Assembly: GCA_900549725.1 (NCBI GenBank)
Contig: URPL01000011.1
Location: 1-61,378, forward strand
Source: an uncultured Eubacteriales bacterium
GTDB lineage: Bacteria; Bacillota; Clostridia; Oscillospirales; CAG-272
Length of the DNA stretch: 61,378 nucleotides
Reading direction: 5' to 3'
The position numbers were made by a program, and so were the translations under genes. The notes beneath the pieces are model-generated. The model searched no databases. It had not been told where the DNA came from and saw only the letters and a list, made by a program, of their open reading frames with translations. Positions 42,223 to 50,056 of the stretch are shown here, piece after piece; position 1 is the stretch's first letter; each line of letters begins with the position of its first letter.

Positions 42223-43635
42223 ATGCAAACAATTCAAAGCGCGCTTCTCCAAGTTGTGCAGATCCTGAACTCCTATCTTTCGGACTATATTCTCATCGTT
42301 TTGCTCATCGGCACCGGCATATTCTATACCGTGCGCACCCGCTTTGTACAGGTGCGCTGCTTCGGGCAAAGCATGCGGCTGACCTTCGGCAATCTCTCTC
42401 TGAACGGAAAACGCCACAAAAGCGGGCTTTCCTCCTTTCAGGCGTTGACGACCGCCGTTGCGGCGCAGGTCGGCACGGGGAATATTGTCGGCGCCTGCGG
42501 CGCGATTCTCATCGGCGGCCCCGGCGCGATTTTTTGGATGTGGATCATCGCGTTTTTCGGCATGGCGACAATTTACAGCGAAGCGGTGCTGGCGCAGAAG
42601 ACGCGCGTGCAGCATGCGGACGGCTCCGTCTCGGGCGGCCCCGTTTACTATATCCGCGCGGCATTTCGCGGTCGCCTCGGCAAATTCTTAGCCGGCTTTT
42701 TCGCCGTCGCCATCATCCTCGCCCTCGGCTTCATGGGCACCATGGTGCAGTCCAATTCCATCGGAGAAGCCTGCCGCAACGCCTTCGGCATTCCCTCATG
42801 GATCATCGGGCTTTTGCTGTGCGCCGTCGCCGCCTTCATTTTCATCGGCGGGGTGCAGCGCATCGGCGCGGTCACGGAAAAAATCGTGCCCATCATGGCG
42901 GTTTTGTATCTGCTCGGCGGCTTTGCCGTGCTGATCATCCGTGCTAAATACCTGCCGCAGACCTTCGGCCTCATTTTCAAATATGCATTCAATTCCACGG
43001 CAATCCTCGGCGGCTCCGTCGGCTATGCGCTCAAAACAGCAATCAGCCAGGGGGTCAAGCGCGGGCTGTTTTCCAATGAAGCGGGCATGGGCTCCACGCC
43101 GCATGCACATGCGCTTGCCAACGTCAAGGACCCGCACGAGCAGGGTGTGGTCGCCATGGCGGGGGTATTTATCGATACCTTCGTGGTGCTGACCATGACC
43201 GCGCTTGTCGTAATCTCCACCCTGTTCACCGAAGGCGGCATTCTGCATGGACAGGTATTAAACGCCGAAAACCTTGCTGCCCTCGGCGTTTCCAAAACCA
43301 ACGCCGCCCAGCTTGCATTCGGCTCCGCCTTTCAAAATCAAACGCTCGGAAACGCCTTTGTTGCGATCTGCCTTTTGTTTTTCGCTTTTTCCACCATCGT
43401 CGGCTGGAATCTCTTCGGACGCATCAATGTACACTATCTCTTCGGGAAAAAAGCGGACCTGTGCTATTCCGTGCTTTGCATTGTATTTATTTTTCTCGGC
43501 TCCGTTCTATCCAACGACCTTGTCTGGGAGCTGACGGATTTCTTCAACAACCTCATGGTGCTGCCGAACGTTCTCGCGTTGGTTGCCCTCAGCGGCACGG
43601 TGGTGCATTGCTGCCATCTGCACAAAAAACAATAA
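42223..43635 (+). CDS. Alanine/glycine:cation symporter (AgcS family)
   Basis: Sodium- or proton-coupled uptake of glycine or alanine across the membrane. The 470-residue protein has about eleven membrane helices. AgcS motifs are GTGIFYTVRTRFVQVRCF, SSFQALTTAVAAQVGTGNIV, GPGAIFWMWIIAFFGMAT and RGLFSNEAGMGSTPHAHA. GGAGG lies 5 bases before the ATG at 42223. The glycine riboswitch in its leader points to glycine as substrate: excess glycine would be imported or exchanged for catabolism together with serine deaminase. Confidence 0.94.
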   Translation: MQTIQSALLQVVQILNSYLSDYILIVLLIGTGIFYTVRTRFVQVRCFGQSMRLTFGNLSLNGKRHKSGLSSFQALTTAVAAQVGTGNIVGACGAILIGGPGAIFWMWIIAFFGMATIYSEAVLAQKTRVQHADGSVSGGPVYYIRAAFRGRLGKFLAGFFAVAIILALGFMGTMVQSNSIGEACRNAFGIPSWIIGLLLCAVAAFIFIGGVQRIGAVTEKIVPIMAVLYLLGGFAVLIIRAKYLPQTFGLIFKYAFNSTAILGGSVGYALKTAISQGVKRGLFSNEAGMGSTPHAHALANVKDPHEQGVVAMAGVFIDTFVVLTMTALVVISTLFTEGGILHGQVLNAENLAALGVSKTNAAQLAFGSAFQNQTLGNAFVAICLLFFAFSTIVGWNLFGRINVHYLFGKKADLCYSVLCIVFIFLGSVLSNDLVWELTDFFNNLMVLPNVLALVALSGTVVHCCHLHKKQ

Positions 43636-43691
43636 CGCCTCCTCTTTTTGAGCGCCTTTCGCATCTTTGCGGGAGGCGTTCTTATTTTTTT
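43634..43691 (+). terminator. Terminator of the symporter gene
   Basis: AACGCCTCC (43634-43642) and GGAGGCGTT (43672-43680) pair across a loop that itself can fold, followed by CTTATTTTTTT. Confidence 0.8.
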
Positions 43692-43715
43692 CACAATTCC
43701 GTAACGTTCAATGCA

Positions 43716-43743
43716 TTGTTTCCGGGACACAAAAGCTTATAAT
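43716..43743 (+). promoter_or_regulatory. Promoter of the marR-ABC operon
   Basis: TTGTTT at 43716-43721 and TATAAT at 43738-43743 with a 16-base spacer. Confidence 0.65.
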
Positions 43744-43761
43744 ATTAAACAGTTTAATATT
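43741..43761 (+). promoter_or_regulatory. MarR operator (perfect palindrome)
   Basis: AATATTAAAC and GTTTAATATT form a perfect 10-base inverted repeat around one central A. It overlaps the -10 box and covers the probable start site. Binding here would block the promoter. A further TATTAAAC half-site copy ends at 43765. Confidence 0.8.
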
Positions 43762-43783
43762 AAACTTTTTTAGGAGGGATACT

Positions 43784-44257
43784 ATGGAACGACCGATGCC
43801 GACCGCCTCAGCCATGTTTCATCATGCAAACCGGCTGCGCAAGGCTTATCATACGGTGCTTGCGCCGCTGTGCCGCGAAAGCGGACTGCCGCCCATGGCG
43901 CTTGACATTCTTTTATATGTGGCAAATAACCCGCAAAGCAGCACGGCGACGCAGATCTGCGAGAACCGCGGCTTCAAAAGCGCCATTGTTTCGGTGCATA
44001 TCGACCGCCTTGTGCGCGCGGGTCTGCTCTGCCGCAGCACCGACCCCGCCGACCGCCGAAAGACCTGCCTTTGCTGCACCGAGGAGGCGCAGCCGCTCAT
44101 TGTGCGCGGGCGGGCGCTGCAGCAAAGCTTCGGCAAAGCGCTGCTTGCGGGGCTGAGCCCGCAGCAAATCGAAATCATGCATGCCTGCATTGCCAAGATC
44201 GATGCAAATATGGACGCGATGCTCGCGGCAGCGGGAGAGGAGGAGCCCAATGCTTAA
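43784..44257 (+). CDS. MarR family transcriptional regulator
   Basis: A 157-residue winged-helix regulator. The recognition region reads SSTATQICENRGFKSAIVSV, then a wing with STDPADRRKTCLCC, where DPxDRR is the MarR signature. AGGAGGG lies 6 bases before the ATG. It is first in an operon with a heterodimeric ABC exporter and overlaps the next gene by 8 bases. By analogy with other MarR-exporter operons it probably represses the operon through the palindrome at 43741-43761 until an inducing compound binds. Confidence 0.92.
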   Translation: MERPMPTASAMFHHANRLRKAYHTVLAPLCRESGLPPMALDILLYVANNPQSSTATQICENRGFKSAIVSVHIDRLVRAGLLCRSTDPADRRKTCLCCTEEAQPLIVRGRALQQSFGKALLAGLSPQQIEIMHACIAKIDANMDAMLAAAGEEEPNA

Positions 44258-46040
44258 ACTGTTCAAAAATATGCGCAGGCGCGAGGCGCTGATGGCGCTG
44301 CTTTGCCTTGTGCTCATTGTCGGGCAGATTTATTTTGATCTGCGCCTGCCCGATTTCATGACGGAGCTGACCACCCTGATCCAGACCGGCGCCAAAACCG
44401 CCGAGCTGCTCACGGTCGGCGGGAAGATGCTGCTTTGCACCCTGTGCTCGGCGGTGCTTGCCATTGGCTGCGGCTTTCTTTCGGCGCGCGTTGCGGCAGG
44501 CTTCAGCTTCACCGTGCGCGAAAAGCTGTTCTATCATGTTATGGATGCCGGCAAAGAAGAAATGCAGCAGTTTTCCGTGCCGAGCCTGATCACGCGCACG
44601 ACCAACGATATCACGCAAATTCAGATGATCGTCGCCATGGGGCTGCAAATGGTTGTCAAGGCGCCGATTATGGCGGTTTGGGCAATCATCAAAATCCTCG
44701 GAAAAAGCTGGACGCTCTCCGGCGTGACGGCTGCCTTTGTGGTTGCGATCTGTACGGTGATTTTACTGATCATGAGCTCGTGCCTGCCGCGGTTTCGCCT
44801 GGTGCAAAAGCTCACCGACCGCATCAACCGCGTCGCCCGCGAAAACCTCACAGGCATCAATGTGGTGCATGCCTTTAACGCGGAGGACTATCAAAACGAA
44901 AAATTCGATGTGCCGAGCAAGGAAATGTTCCGTACACAAATGAAAAACCAAAAGCTGTTTGCCCTGGTGCAGCCGACGATGAGCCTTGGCATGAACGGGC
45001 TCGCGCTTGCAATTTATTGGGTCGGTGCGGCGCTTGTCAGCCGCATTCCCGCCGCTGATTTCGGCGCAAGGCTCACCATGTTCGGCGATGTCATCGTGTT
45101 CAGCACCTATGCAACCTATATTGTCATGTCGTTTATGATGCTTGTGATGATTTTCATGCTCTTCCCGCAGGCGCAGGTCAGCGCGGAGCGCATCAACGAT
45201 GTTTTGGCAGCGCAAAACACACTGCAACCGGGCACAAAAAAAGAGACTGCCGAGCACGGCTGCGTAGAATTTTCGAATGTTTCTTTCCGCTATCCGGGCG
45301 CTGCGCAGGACGCTTTGCAGAATATCAGCTTTTCCGTAAAGCAAGGGCAGACCTTTGCCATCATCGGCGCAACGGGCTGCGGCAAAACGACACTTGTCAA
45401 CCTCATTCCGCGGCTTTACGATGCCACCGGGGGGCAGGTGCTGATCGACGGCGTCGATGTCAAAGACTATGCGCCATGCGCCCTGTATGACAAGCTCGGG
45501 TTTATCACGCAAAAGGCGACGCTGTTTTCGGGCACCGTGAAAAGCAACGTTTTCTTCGGGGAGAGCGCCGCGCCGCAGGACGATGCAACGCTGCAATCTG
45601 CGCTTGGCATCTCTCAGGCGGAAGAATTTGTGGAAAAGCAGCCCGAAAAAGAAGAGCACCCCGTCGCGCAGCTCGGGAAAAACCTCTCGGGCGGGCAAAA
45701 GCAGCGCATCAGCATTGCCCGCGCGCTGGCAAGAAAACCGGAAATTTTGGTTTTTGACGATTCCTTTTCCGCGCTCGACTACAAAACCGATGCGGCTCTG
45801 CGCACAGCCCTGAGCCGCGAATTGCCGCAAACCACAAAAATCATTGTTGCGCAGCGCATCAGCACCATCCGCCATGCCGACAGCATTCTGGTGCTCGACC
45901 GCGGGCAGGCCGTCGGGCTCGGCACGCATGAAGAGCTGATGGAGCGCTGCCCGATCTATCGCGAAATCGCATCCTCGCAGCTCAGCGCTGCGGAGCTTGC
46001 CCAAGAGGAGGAAAAACGCTATGCATGCAAAACACTATGA
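44250..46040 (+). CDS. ABC exporter half-transporter (MarR operon, subunit 1)
   Basis: A 596-residue exporter half. The membrane domain occupies about residues 1-320 and the ATPase the rest. Walker A is GATGCGKTT and the signature KNLSGGQKQRISIARAL is canonical. Walker B ILVFDDSFSALD has Asp where the catalytic Glu should be, marking the degenerate site of a heterodimer. The ATG at 44250 has GAGGAGG upstream inside the marR gene. It overlaps the next gene by 20 bases. Drug or toxic-metabolite export is likely given the MarR partner. Confidence 0.92.
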   Translation: MLKLFKNMRRREALMALLCLVLIVGQIYFDLRLPDFMTELTTLIQTGAKTAELLTVGGKMLLCTLCSAVLAIGCGFLSARVAAGFSFTVREKLFYHVMDAGKEEMQQFSVPSLITRTTNDITQIQMIVAMGLQMVVKAPIMAVWAIIKILGKSWTLSGVTAAFVVAICTVILLIMSSCLPRFRLVQKLTDRINRVARENLTGINVVHAFNAEDYQNEKFDVPSKEMFRTQMKNQKLFALVQPTMSLGMNGLALAIYWVGAALVSRIPAADFGARLTMFGDVIVFSTYATYIVMSFMMLVMIFMLFPQAQVSAERINDVLAAQNTLQPGTKKETAEHGCVEFSNVSFRYPGAAQDALQNISFSVKQGQTFAIIGATGCGKTTLVNLIPRLYDATGGQVLIDGVDVKDYAPCALYDKLGFITQKATLFSGTVKSNVFFGESAAPQDDATLQSALGISQAEEFVEKQPEKEEHPVAQLGKNLSGGQKQRISIARALARKPEILVFDDSFSALDYKTDAALRTALSRELPQTTKIIVAQRISTIRHADSILVLDRGQAVGLGTHEELMERCPIYREIASSQLSAAELAQEEEKRYACKTL

Positions 46041-47805
46041 AAAAGCATCCGGCAAGCAAACCTTCTCGGCATTGCGGCGCACCGCGTCCTATCTGCGCGG
46101 CTCCGTCGGCGCGATCCTTGTCGCTTTGGTGCTTGCAGCGCTGAGCGCAGTTTTAACCATTCTCGGGCCGGACAAGGTCGGGCAGATCGCAACGCTGCTC
46201 TCGCAGGGGCTTGGCGGCAAGATCGACCTTGGCGCCATCGCAAAAATCGGTATCACACTTGCCGTTTTCTATGTGCTGAGCGCGCTGTTTGGCTTTGTGC
46301 AGCATTATATCATGGCTGTTATCACGCTGCGCATGTCTTATCGGATGCGGGGCGGGCTTTCCGCAAAGATCAACCGCGTGCCGCAAAAGAGCCTCAACGG
46401 CACGGCGCAGGGCGATATTCTCAGCCGCATTACAAACGATGTCTCCACCCTGCAGCAGGGTCTGACAAACAGTCTGCCCACCATGATCAGCGCAGGCACG
46501 CAATTTATCGGCTGCCTGATCATGATGTTTATCACCAACGCGACCCTCGCCCTGATCTCTCTTGGGATCACAATCCTCGGCATTTTCCTTGTCTTTTTCA
46601 TCATGGGGCGCTCTCAGCGCTATTTCACTGCGCGGCAAACCAGCCTCGGCGCTCTGAACGGCTATGTGGAGGAGATGTATTCCGGGCATGATGTTATTGC
46701 GCTGAACCGTGCGACAAACGGGGTCAAGCGCAGCTTTGATGCGCTCAACCGCGCCGTATACGATGCAAACTGGCGCTCGCAATTTCTCTCGGGCAGCATG
46801 CAGCCGCTGATGAATGTCGTCGGCAATATCGCCTATGTTGCGGTTTGCGTGTTCGGCTCCATGCTTGCGATTTCCGGCAAAATCGAATTCGGCGTGATTG
46901 TTTCCTTTATTCTCTATGTCCGCCTGTTCACCTCCCCGCTGACGCAGATCGCCCAGGGGATGACCAATTTGCAGACCGCCTCCGCCTCCGCGCATCGCAT
47001 TTTCGATTTTCTCGGCAGCGAAGAGCTTTCGGATGAATCGGAAAAAGCAAAGCTGGACGCCGGCACCGTGCGCGGCGAAGTGGAATTCTCCCATGTGCGC
47101 TTTGCCTATCCGGATGCGCCGGAAAAAACCGTTATCCATGATTTTTCCGCGCATGTTCTGCCGGGGCAAAAGGTCGCCATTGTCGGCCCGACGGGCGCGG
47201 GAAAAACCACTATGGTCAATTTGCTCATGCGCTTCTATGAGCTCAGCGGCGGCACCATCACCATCGACGGAATCCCCACAGATCAGCTGCGCCGCGAAGA
47301 TGTGCACAGCCTGTTCGGCATGGTTTTGCAGGATACCTGGCTTTTTGAGGGCACTATCCGCGAAAACCTTTGTTATAACATGAAAGGGATTGACGATGAT
47401 ATGCTTTGGCGCGTGCTCGCCGCATGCGGTCTTGACCGCTTTGTGCATTCCCTGCCGCAGGGGCTTGACACCGCCCTTTCGGAGAGCACAACCATTTCCG
47501 CGGGGCAAAAGCAGCTGTTCACCATTGCGCGCGCCATGCTGCAGAATGCGCCGATGCTGATTCTGGACGAAGCGACCTCCTCGGTCGATACCCGCACGGA
47601 GCTGCTCATTCAAAACGCCATGGATACCCTCACCGCCGGGCGCACCAGCTTTGTGATTGCGCACCGCCTTTCCACCATTAAAAATGCCGACCTGATCCTT
47701 GTGATGCAAAACGGCGATGTGATCGAAAGCGGCACGCATGCCTCCCTGATGGAAAAAGGCGGCTTTTATGCAGCGCTTTATAACAGCCAGTTTGCGCAAA
47801 GCTGA
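46021..47805 (+). CDS. ABC exporter half-transporter (MarR operon, subunit 2)
   Basis: A 594-residue exporter half. Walker A is GPTGAGKTT, Walker B MLILDEATSSVD keeps the catalytic Glu, and the signature is degenerate (TTISAGQKQLFTIARA). This complements subunit 1: the canonical ATP site uses this Walker B with the partner's LSGGQ, and the degenerate site combines the two altered motifs. The ATG at 46021 has GAGGAGG upstream and lies within the end of the partner gene. Confidence 0.92.
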   Translation: MHAKHYEKASGKQTFSALRRTASYLRGSVGAILVALVLAALSAVLTILGPDKVGQIATLLSQGLGGKIDLGAIAKIGITLAVFYVLSALFGFVQHYIMAVITLRMSYRMRGGLSAKINRVPQKSLNGTAQGDILSRITNDVSTLQQGLTNSLPTMISAGTQFIGCLIMMFITNATLALISLGITILGIFLVFFIMGRSQRYFTARQTSLGALNGYVEEMYSGHDVIALNRATNGVKRSFDALNRAVYDANWRSQFLSGSMQPLMNVVGNIAYVAVCVFGSMLAISGKIEFGVIVSFILYVRLFTSPLTQIAQGMTNLQTASASAHRIFDFLGSEELSDESEKAKLDAGTVRGEVEFSHVRFAYPDAPEKTVIHDFSAHVLPGQKVAIVGPTGAGKTTMVNLLMRFYELSGGTITIDGIPTDQLRREDVHSLFGMVLQDTWLFEGTIRENLCYNMKGIDDDMLWRVLAACGLDRFVHSLPQGLDTALSESTTISAGQKQLFTIARAMLQNAPMLILDEATSSVDTRTELLIQNAMDTLTAGRTSFVIAHRLSTIKNADLILVMQNGDVIESGTHASLMEKGGFYAALYNSQFAQS

Positions 47806-47855
47806 GCGCTTTTCAAAGGCGAGAGAAAATGCAGAAAAGCTTTTTCGCAAAGAAA

Positions 47856-47882
47856 AAGGCAGAGCAAATGCTCTGCCTTCTT
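47856..47882 (+). terminator. Terminator of the MarR-ABC operon
   Basis: AAGGCAGAGC pairs with GCTCTGCCTT across a 4-base loop, followed by CTTCTTCTC, a weak T tract. Confidence 0.65.
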
Positions 47883-47910
47883 CTCACCCGCCCGCGCAAA
47901 ATAAAACAAA

Positions 47911-47946
47911 GGCGCGCACCGTGCGGTGCGCGCCGTCGTTTTTTTG
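47911..47946. terminator. Bidirectional terminator, end of the rpsF-ssb-rpsR operon
   Basis: A perfect stem, GGCGCGCACC with GGTGCGCGCC, is followed by GTCGTTTTTTT on the plus strand and by TTTGTTTTATTTT on the minus strand. Confidence 0.87.
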
Positions 47947-47959
47947 GTTTTCAAAAAAC

Positions 47960-48226
47960 TCAGTCGCTGATATAGGGCAGCAGGGCGACCTGGCGTGCGC
48001 GCTTAATGGCGACGGTCAGCTCTCTCTGATGCTTTGCGCAAGCGCCGGAAACACGGCGGGGCAGGATCTTTGCGCGCTCGCTGATATGCTTTCTCAGGCG
48101 TGCGGTATCCTTATAATCGATATGATCGATCTTCTCAGCGCAAAACTGGCAAACCTTTTTTCTCTTGCGGTTCGGGCGGAACGGCTTCTGTGCGCCGCCT
48201 TCGCGCGGTTCTCTTTCTCTATCCAT
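47960..48226 (-). CDS. rpsR: 30S ribosomal protein bS18
   Basis: An 88-residue S18 that binds S6 and 16S rRNA in the small subunit platform. Conserved text includes KKVCQFCAEKIDHIDYKD, KHISERAKILPRRVSGAC and KHQRELTVAIKRARQVALLP. GGAGG precedes the ATG by 9 bases. It is the last gene of the standard rpsF-ssb-rpsR operon. Confidence 0.98.
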   Translation of the reverse strand: MDREREPREGGAQKPFRPNRKRKKVCQFCAEKIDHIDYKDTARLRKHISERAKILPRRVSGACAKHQRELTVAIKRARQVALLPYISD

Positions 48227-48252
48227 GGTTCTCTTCCTCCTTACAATATTCG

Positions 48253-48699
48253 TTAGAACGGCAGATCGTCGTCCGTGGAAACTTCCTCAAATTTCGGTGC
48301 CTGTGCAATCGCACTGCCGTATGCCGGCGCATCGTTGCCGGAGGGCGTGTACTGATTTGCAGCGGCTCCCTCGCCCTTCTTTTCAACAAAAGAAAGCTCG
48401 TCTGCCACAACCTCGGTAATATAGCGGCGATTGCCCTGCTGATCCGTATAATCGCGGCTCTGCAAGGAACCGACTACCAGAATCGGGTTGCCTTTGCGGA
48501 AGTACTTCGAAACAAACTCTGCCTGCTGACGCCAAGCCACAATGTTGATAAAATCAGACTGCGGCTGCTCGCCGGCTTTCGTGAAGCGTCTTGTGACGCC
48601 GATGCGGAACGAGGAAACGGCGATGCCGCTTGCCGTCGTTTTCAGCTCGGGGTCTGCAACCAAATGACCGATCAGGATGACTTTATTCAGACTTGCCAT
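48253..48699 (-). CDS. ssb: Single-stranded DNA-binding protein
   Basis: A 148-residue SSB: an OB fold from MASLNKVILIGHLVADPELK through ILVVGSLQSRDYTDQQGNRR and ITEVVADELSFVEK. A flexible linker follows, then the acidic tip STDDDLPF that recruits repair and replication proteins. It lies between rpsF and rpsR, its conserved place in bacteria. Confidence 0.98.
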   Translation of the reverse strand: MASLNKVILIGHLVADPELKTTASGIAVSSFRIGVTRRFTKAGEQPQSDFINIVAWRQQAEFVSKYFRKGNPILVVGSLQSRDYTDQQGNRRYITEVVADELSFVEKKGEGAAANQYTPSGNDAPAYGSAIAQAPKFEEVSTDDDLPF

Positions 48700-48718
48700 A
48701 CAAAGCCCCCCTCTCCGC

Positions 48719-49009
48719 TCACAGGCGAACGGTCATGGAGCGGATGATGCCGTCCGTAATGTTGAAAATACGGTCCAGCTCGGCGATAAACTCGCCGTCG
48801 CAATCAAAGTTGATCAAAACATAGTAGCCGTCATTTTGATCATTGATCGGATATGCGAGTCTGCGCTTGCCCCATTCATCAAATTTGGTGACGGTTGCAT
48901 GCTTCTCGATCAGCGCCTTGAACTTTTCCACGACTGCCTGAATCGCTTCTTCGCTCAGCTGTGCGTCAACGATGAACATCGTTTCGTAGGAATTGATTTT
49001 CTTCTCCAT
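48719..49009 (-). CDS. rpsF: 30S ribosomal protein bS6
   Basis: A 96-residue S6, with SYETMFIVDAQLSEEAIQAV and KRRLAYPINDQNDGYYVLIN typical of the family. The ATG at 49009 has AGGAGG upstream; an ATG at 49027 in the same frame lies before that site. First gene of the rpsF-ssb-rpsR operon, with a promoter and a structured leader. Confidence 0.97.
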   Translation of the reverse strand: MEKKINSYETMFIVDAQLSEEAIQAVVEKFKALIEKHATVTKFDEWGKRRLAYPINDQNDGYYVLINFDCDGEFIAELDRIFNITDGIIRSMTVRL

Positions 49010-49027
49010 TTTTTTGCACCTCCTCAT

Positions 49028-49072
49028 GGACTTTTGTCCGCGGTATCGCGCCGCGGCAAGGATGTTGCCGTG
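49028..49072 (-). promoter_or_regulatory. Structured leader of the rpsF operon
   Basis: In minus-strand order the leader can form GGCAA/TTGCC, then CCGCGG/CCGCGG, then GGAC/GTCC just before the ribosome binding site. Many bacteria regulate this operon through an S6:S18-binding leader; whether these hairpins match that motif I cannot verify by eye. Confidence 0.4.
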
Positions 49073-49100
49073 AAATACGATGCATTTTCACAAGCATTTT

Positions 49101-49129
49101 ATTTTACCATTTCTTTTTTTCTTTGTCAA
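49101..49129 (-). promoter_or_regulatory. Promoter of rpsF-ssb-rpsR
   Basis: On the minus strand, consensus TTGACA (49129-49124) and TAAAAT (49106-49101) are 17 bases apart. Confidence 0.85.
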
Positions 49130-49193
49130 GGCTTTTTTGCGCCCCGCGGCAAAATCTTCCGAAAAAAATAAAGCTTTCCCTGCTGCCGCCTGC

Positions 49194-49724
49194 TCAAATG
49201 CAGTATTCCTTCACATAGCCGTCGATGGCGTTTTGCACCACGCTTTGCGCCTCCGCGGCTCCCAGCACCTCATTCACCGCCGTTTGCTTGCCCTCCAGCT
49301 CCTTGTAAACACGGAAGAAATGGCTCATTTCATCAAAAATATGCGGCGGGATCTCGGAAATATCGTGATAACAGTTATAGGTCGGGTCTCCGAACGGAAT
49401 CGCAATGATCTTTTCATCGTTTCGCCCGTTATCAATCATGGTAATCACCCCGATGGGATAGCAGCGCACCGAGGTCATGGGATACAGCGGCTCCGAGCAA
49501 AGCACCAGAACATCCAAAGGATCTCGGTCGTCCGCATAGGTACGCGGAATGAAGCCATAGTTTGCGGGATAATGCGTCGAGGTATACAAAATGCGGTCGA
49601 GAATCAGAATGCCCGTTTCCTTATCCAGCTCATATTTGCATTTTCCGCCTTTTTCGATTTCGATCACAGCGATAAAATCATCTTTATTGATGCGTTTGGG
49701 GCTGATATTGTGCCAAATATTCAT
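49194..49724 (-). CDS. ppa: Inorganic pyrophosphatase (family I)
   Basis: Hydrolyses pyrophosphate, pulling biosynthetic reactions forward. The 176-residue protein has the metal-binding motif DDRDPLDVLVL near residue 62. FIAVIEIEKGGKCKYELDKE and HYPANYGFIPRTYA are also family text. AGGAG lies about 9 bases before the ATG at 49724; an upstream in-frame ATG at 49754 lacks one. Located between the opp operon terminator and the rpsF operon. Confidence 0.95.
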   Translation of the reverse strand: MNIWHNISPKRINKDDFIAVIEIEKGGKCKYELDKETGILILDRILYTSTHYPANYGFIPRTYADDRDPLDVLVLCSEPLYPMTSVRCYPIGVITMIDNGRNDEKIIAIPFGDPTYNCYHDISEIPPHIFDEMSHFFRVYKELEGKQTAVNEVLGAAEAQSVVQNAIDGYVKEYCI

Positions 49725-49788
49725 AGATTTCGGTCTCCTTTGACAGGGCAGCACCTGTTTGATTTTTAGGGCTTTGCCCGCAGAGCGG

Positions 49789-49824
49789 AAAAAGCAAGGC
49801 GGTTTTTGGGGGGTACCGCCTTGC
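49789..49824 (-). terminator. Terminator of the opp operon
   Basis: GCAAGGCGGT (49794-49803) and ACCGCCTTGC (49815-49824) form a perfect stem. On the minus strand TTTTTCC follows. Confidence 0.85.
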
Positions 49825-49855
49825 CTTTTGTCATGTTATGTTATTCCGGGATGTC

Positions 49856-50056
49856 TTAACAATTTCCAAGGGAGAACAGAAAAAGCGTCAATCCGCAAAC
49901 CGCAATCAAAACGCCTATCGCAGGCAAAAAGAGCGTGTAGAAGGCGGCAAGCAGCATCGCGGTGCGATCGCCCTTTTCCAGCGGCTCGTTTTGCAGCGCC
50001 TTTTCTTTTTCGGGGTCCGGCTTTTTGGGGAGCTTCTTCCATGCCTTGAAAATCAT
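49856..50056 (-). CDS. Small membrane protein at the end of the opp operon
   Basis: A 66-residue protein with a polar, lysine- and glutamate-rich first half (KKLPKKPDPEKEKALQNEP). One hydrophobic helix in the second half contains LFLPAIGVLIAVCGLTLFLF. Its ATG overlaps the oppF stop by 4 bases (ATGA), so it is translated with the transporter, and the operon terminator follows. I do not recognise a family. It could be an accessory or stability factor for the transporter. Confidence 0.75.
   Translation of the reverse strand: MIFKAWKKLPKKPDPEKEKALQNEPLEKGDRTAMLLAAFYTLFLPAIGVLIAVCGLTLFLFSLGNC

Noticed and set aside
49801..49824. GGGGGGTACCGCC resembling the T-box core sequence
   Set aside because: It is the right arm of a perfect terminator stem after the opp operon; no specifier stem or synthetase gene lies next to it.
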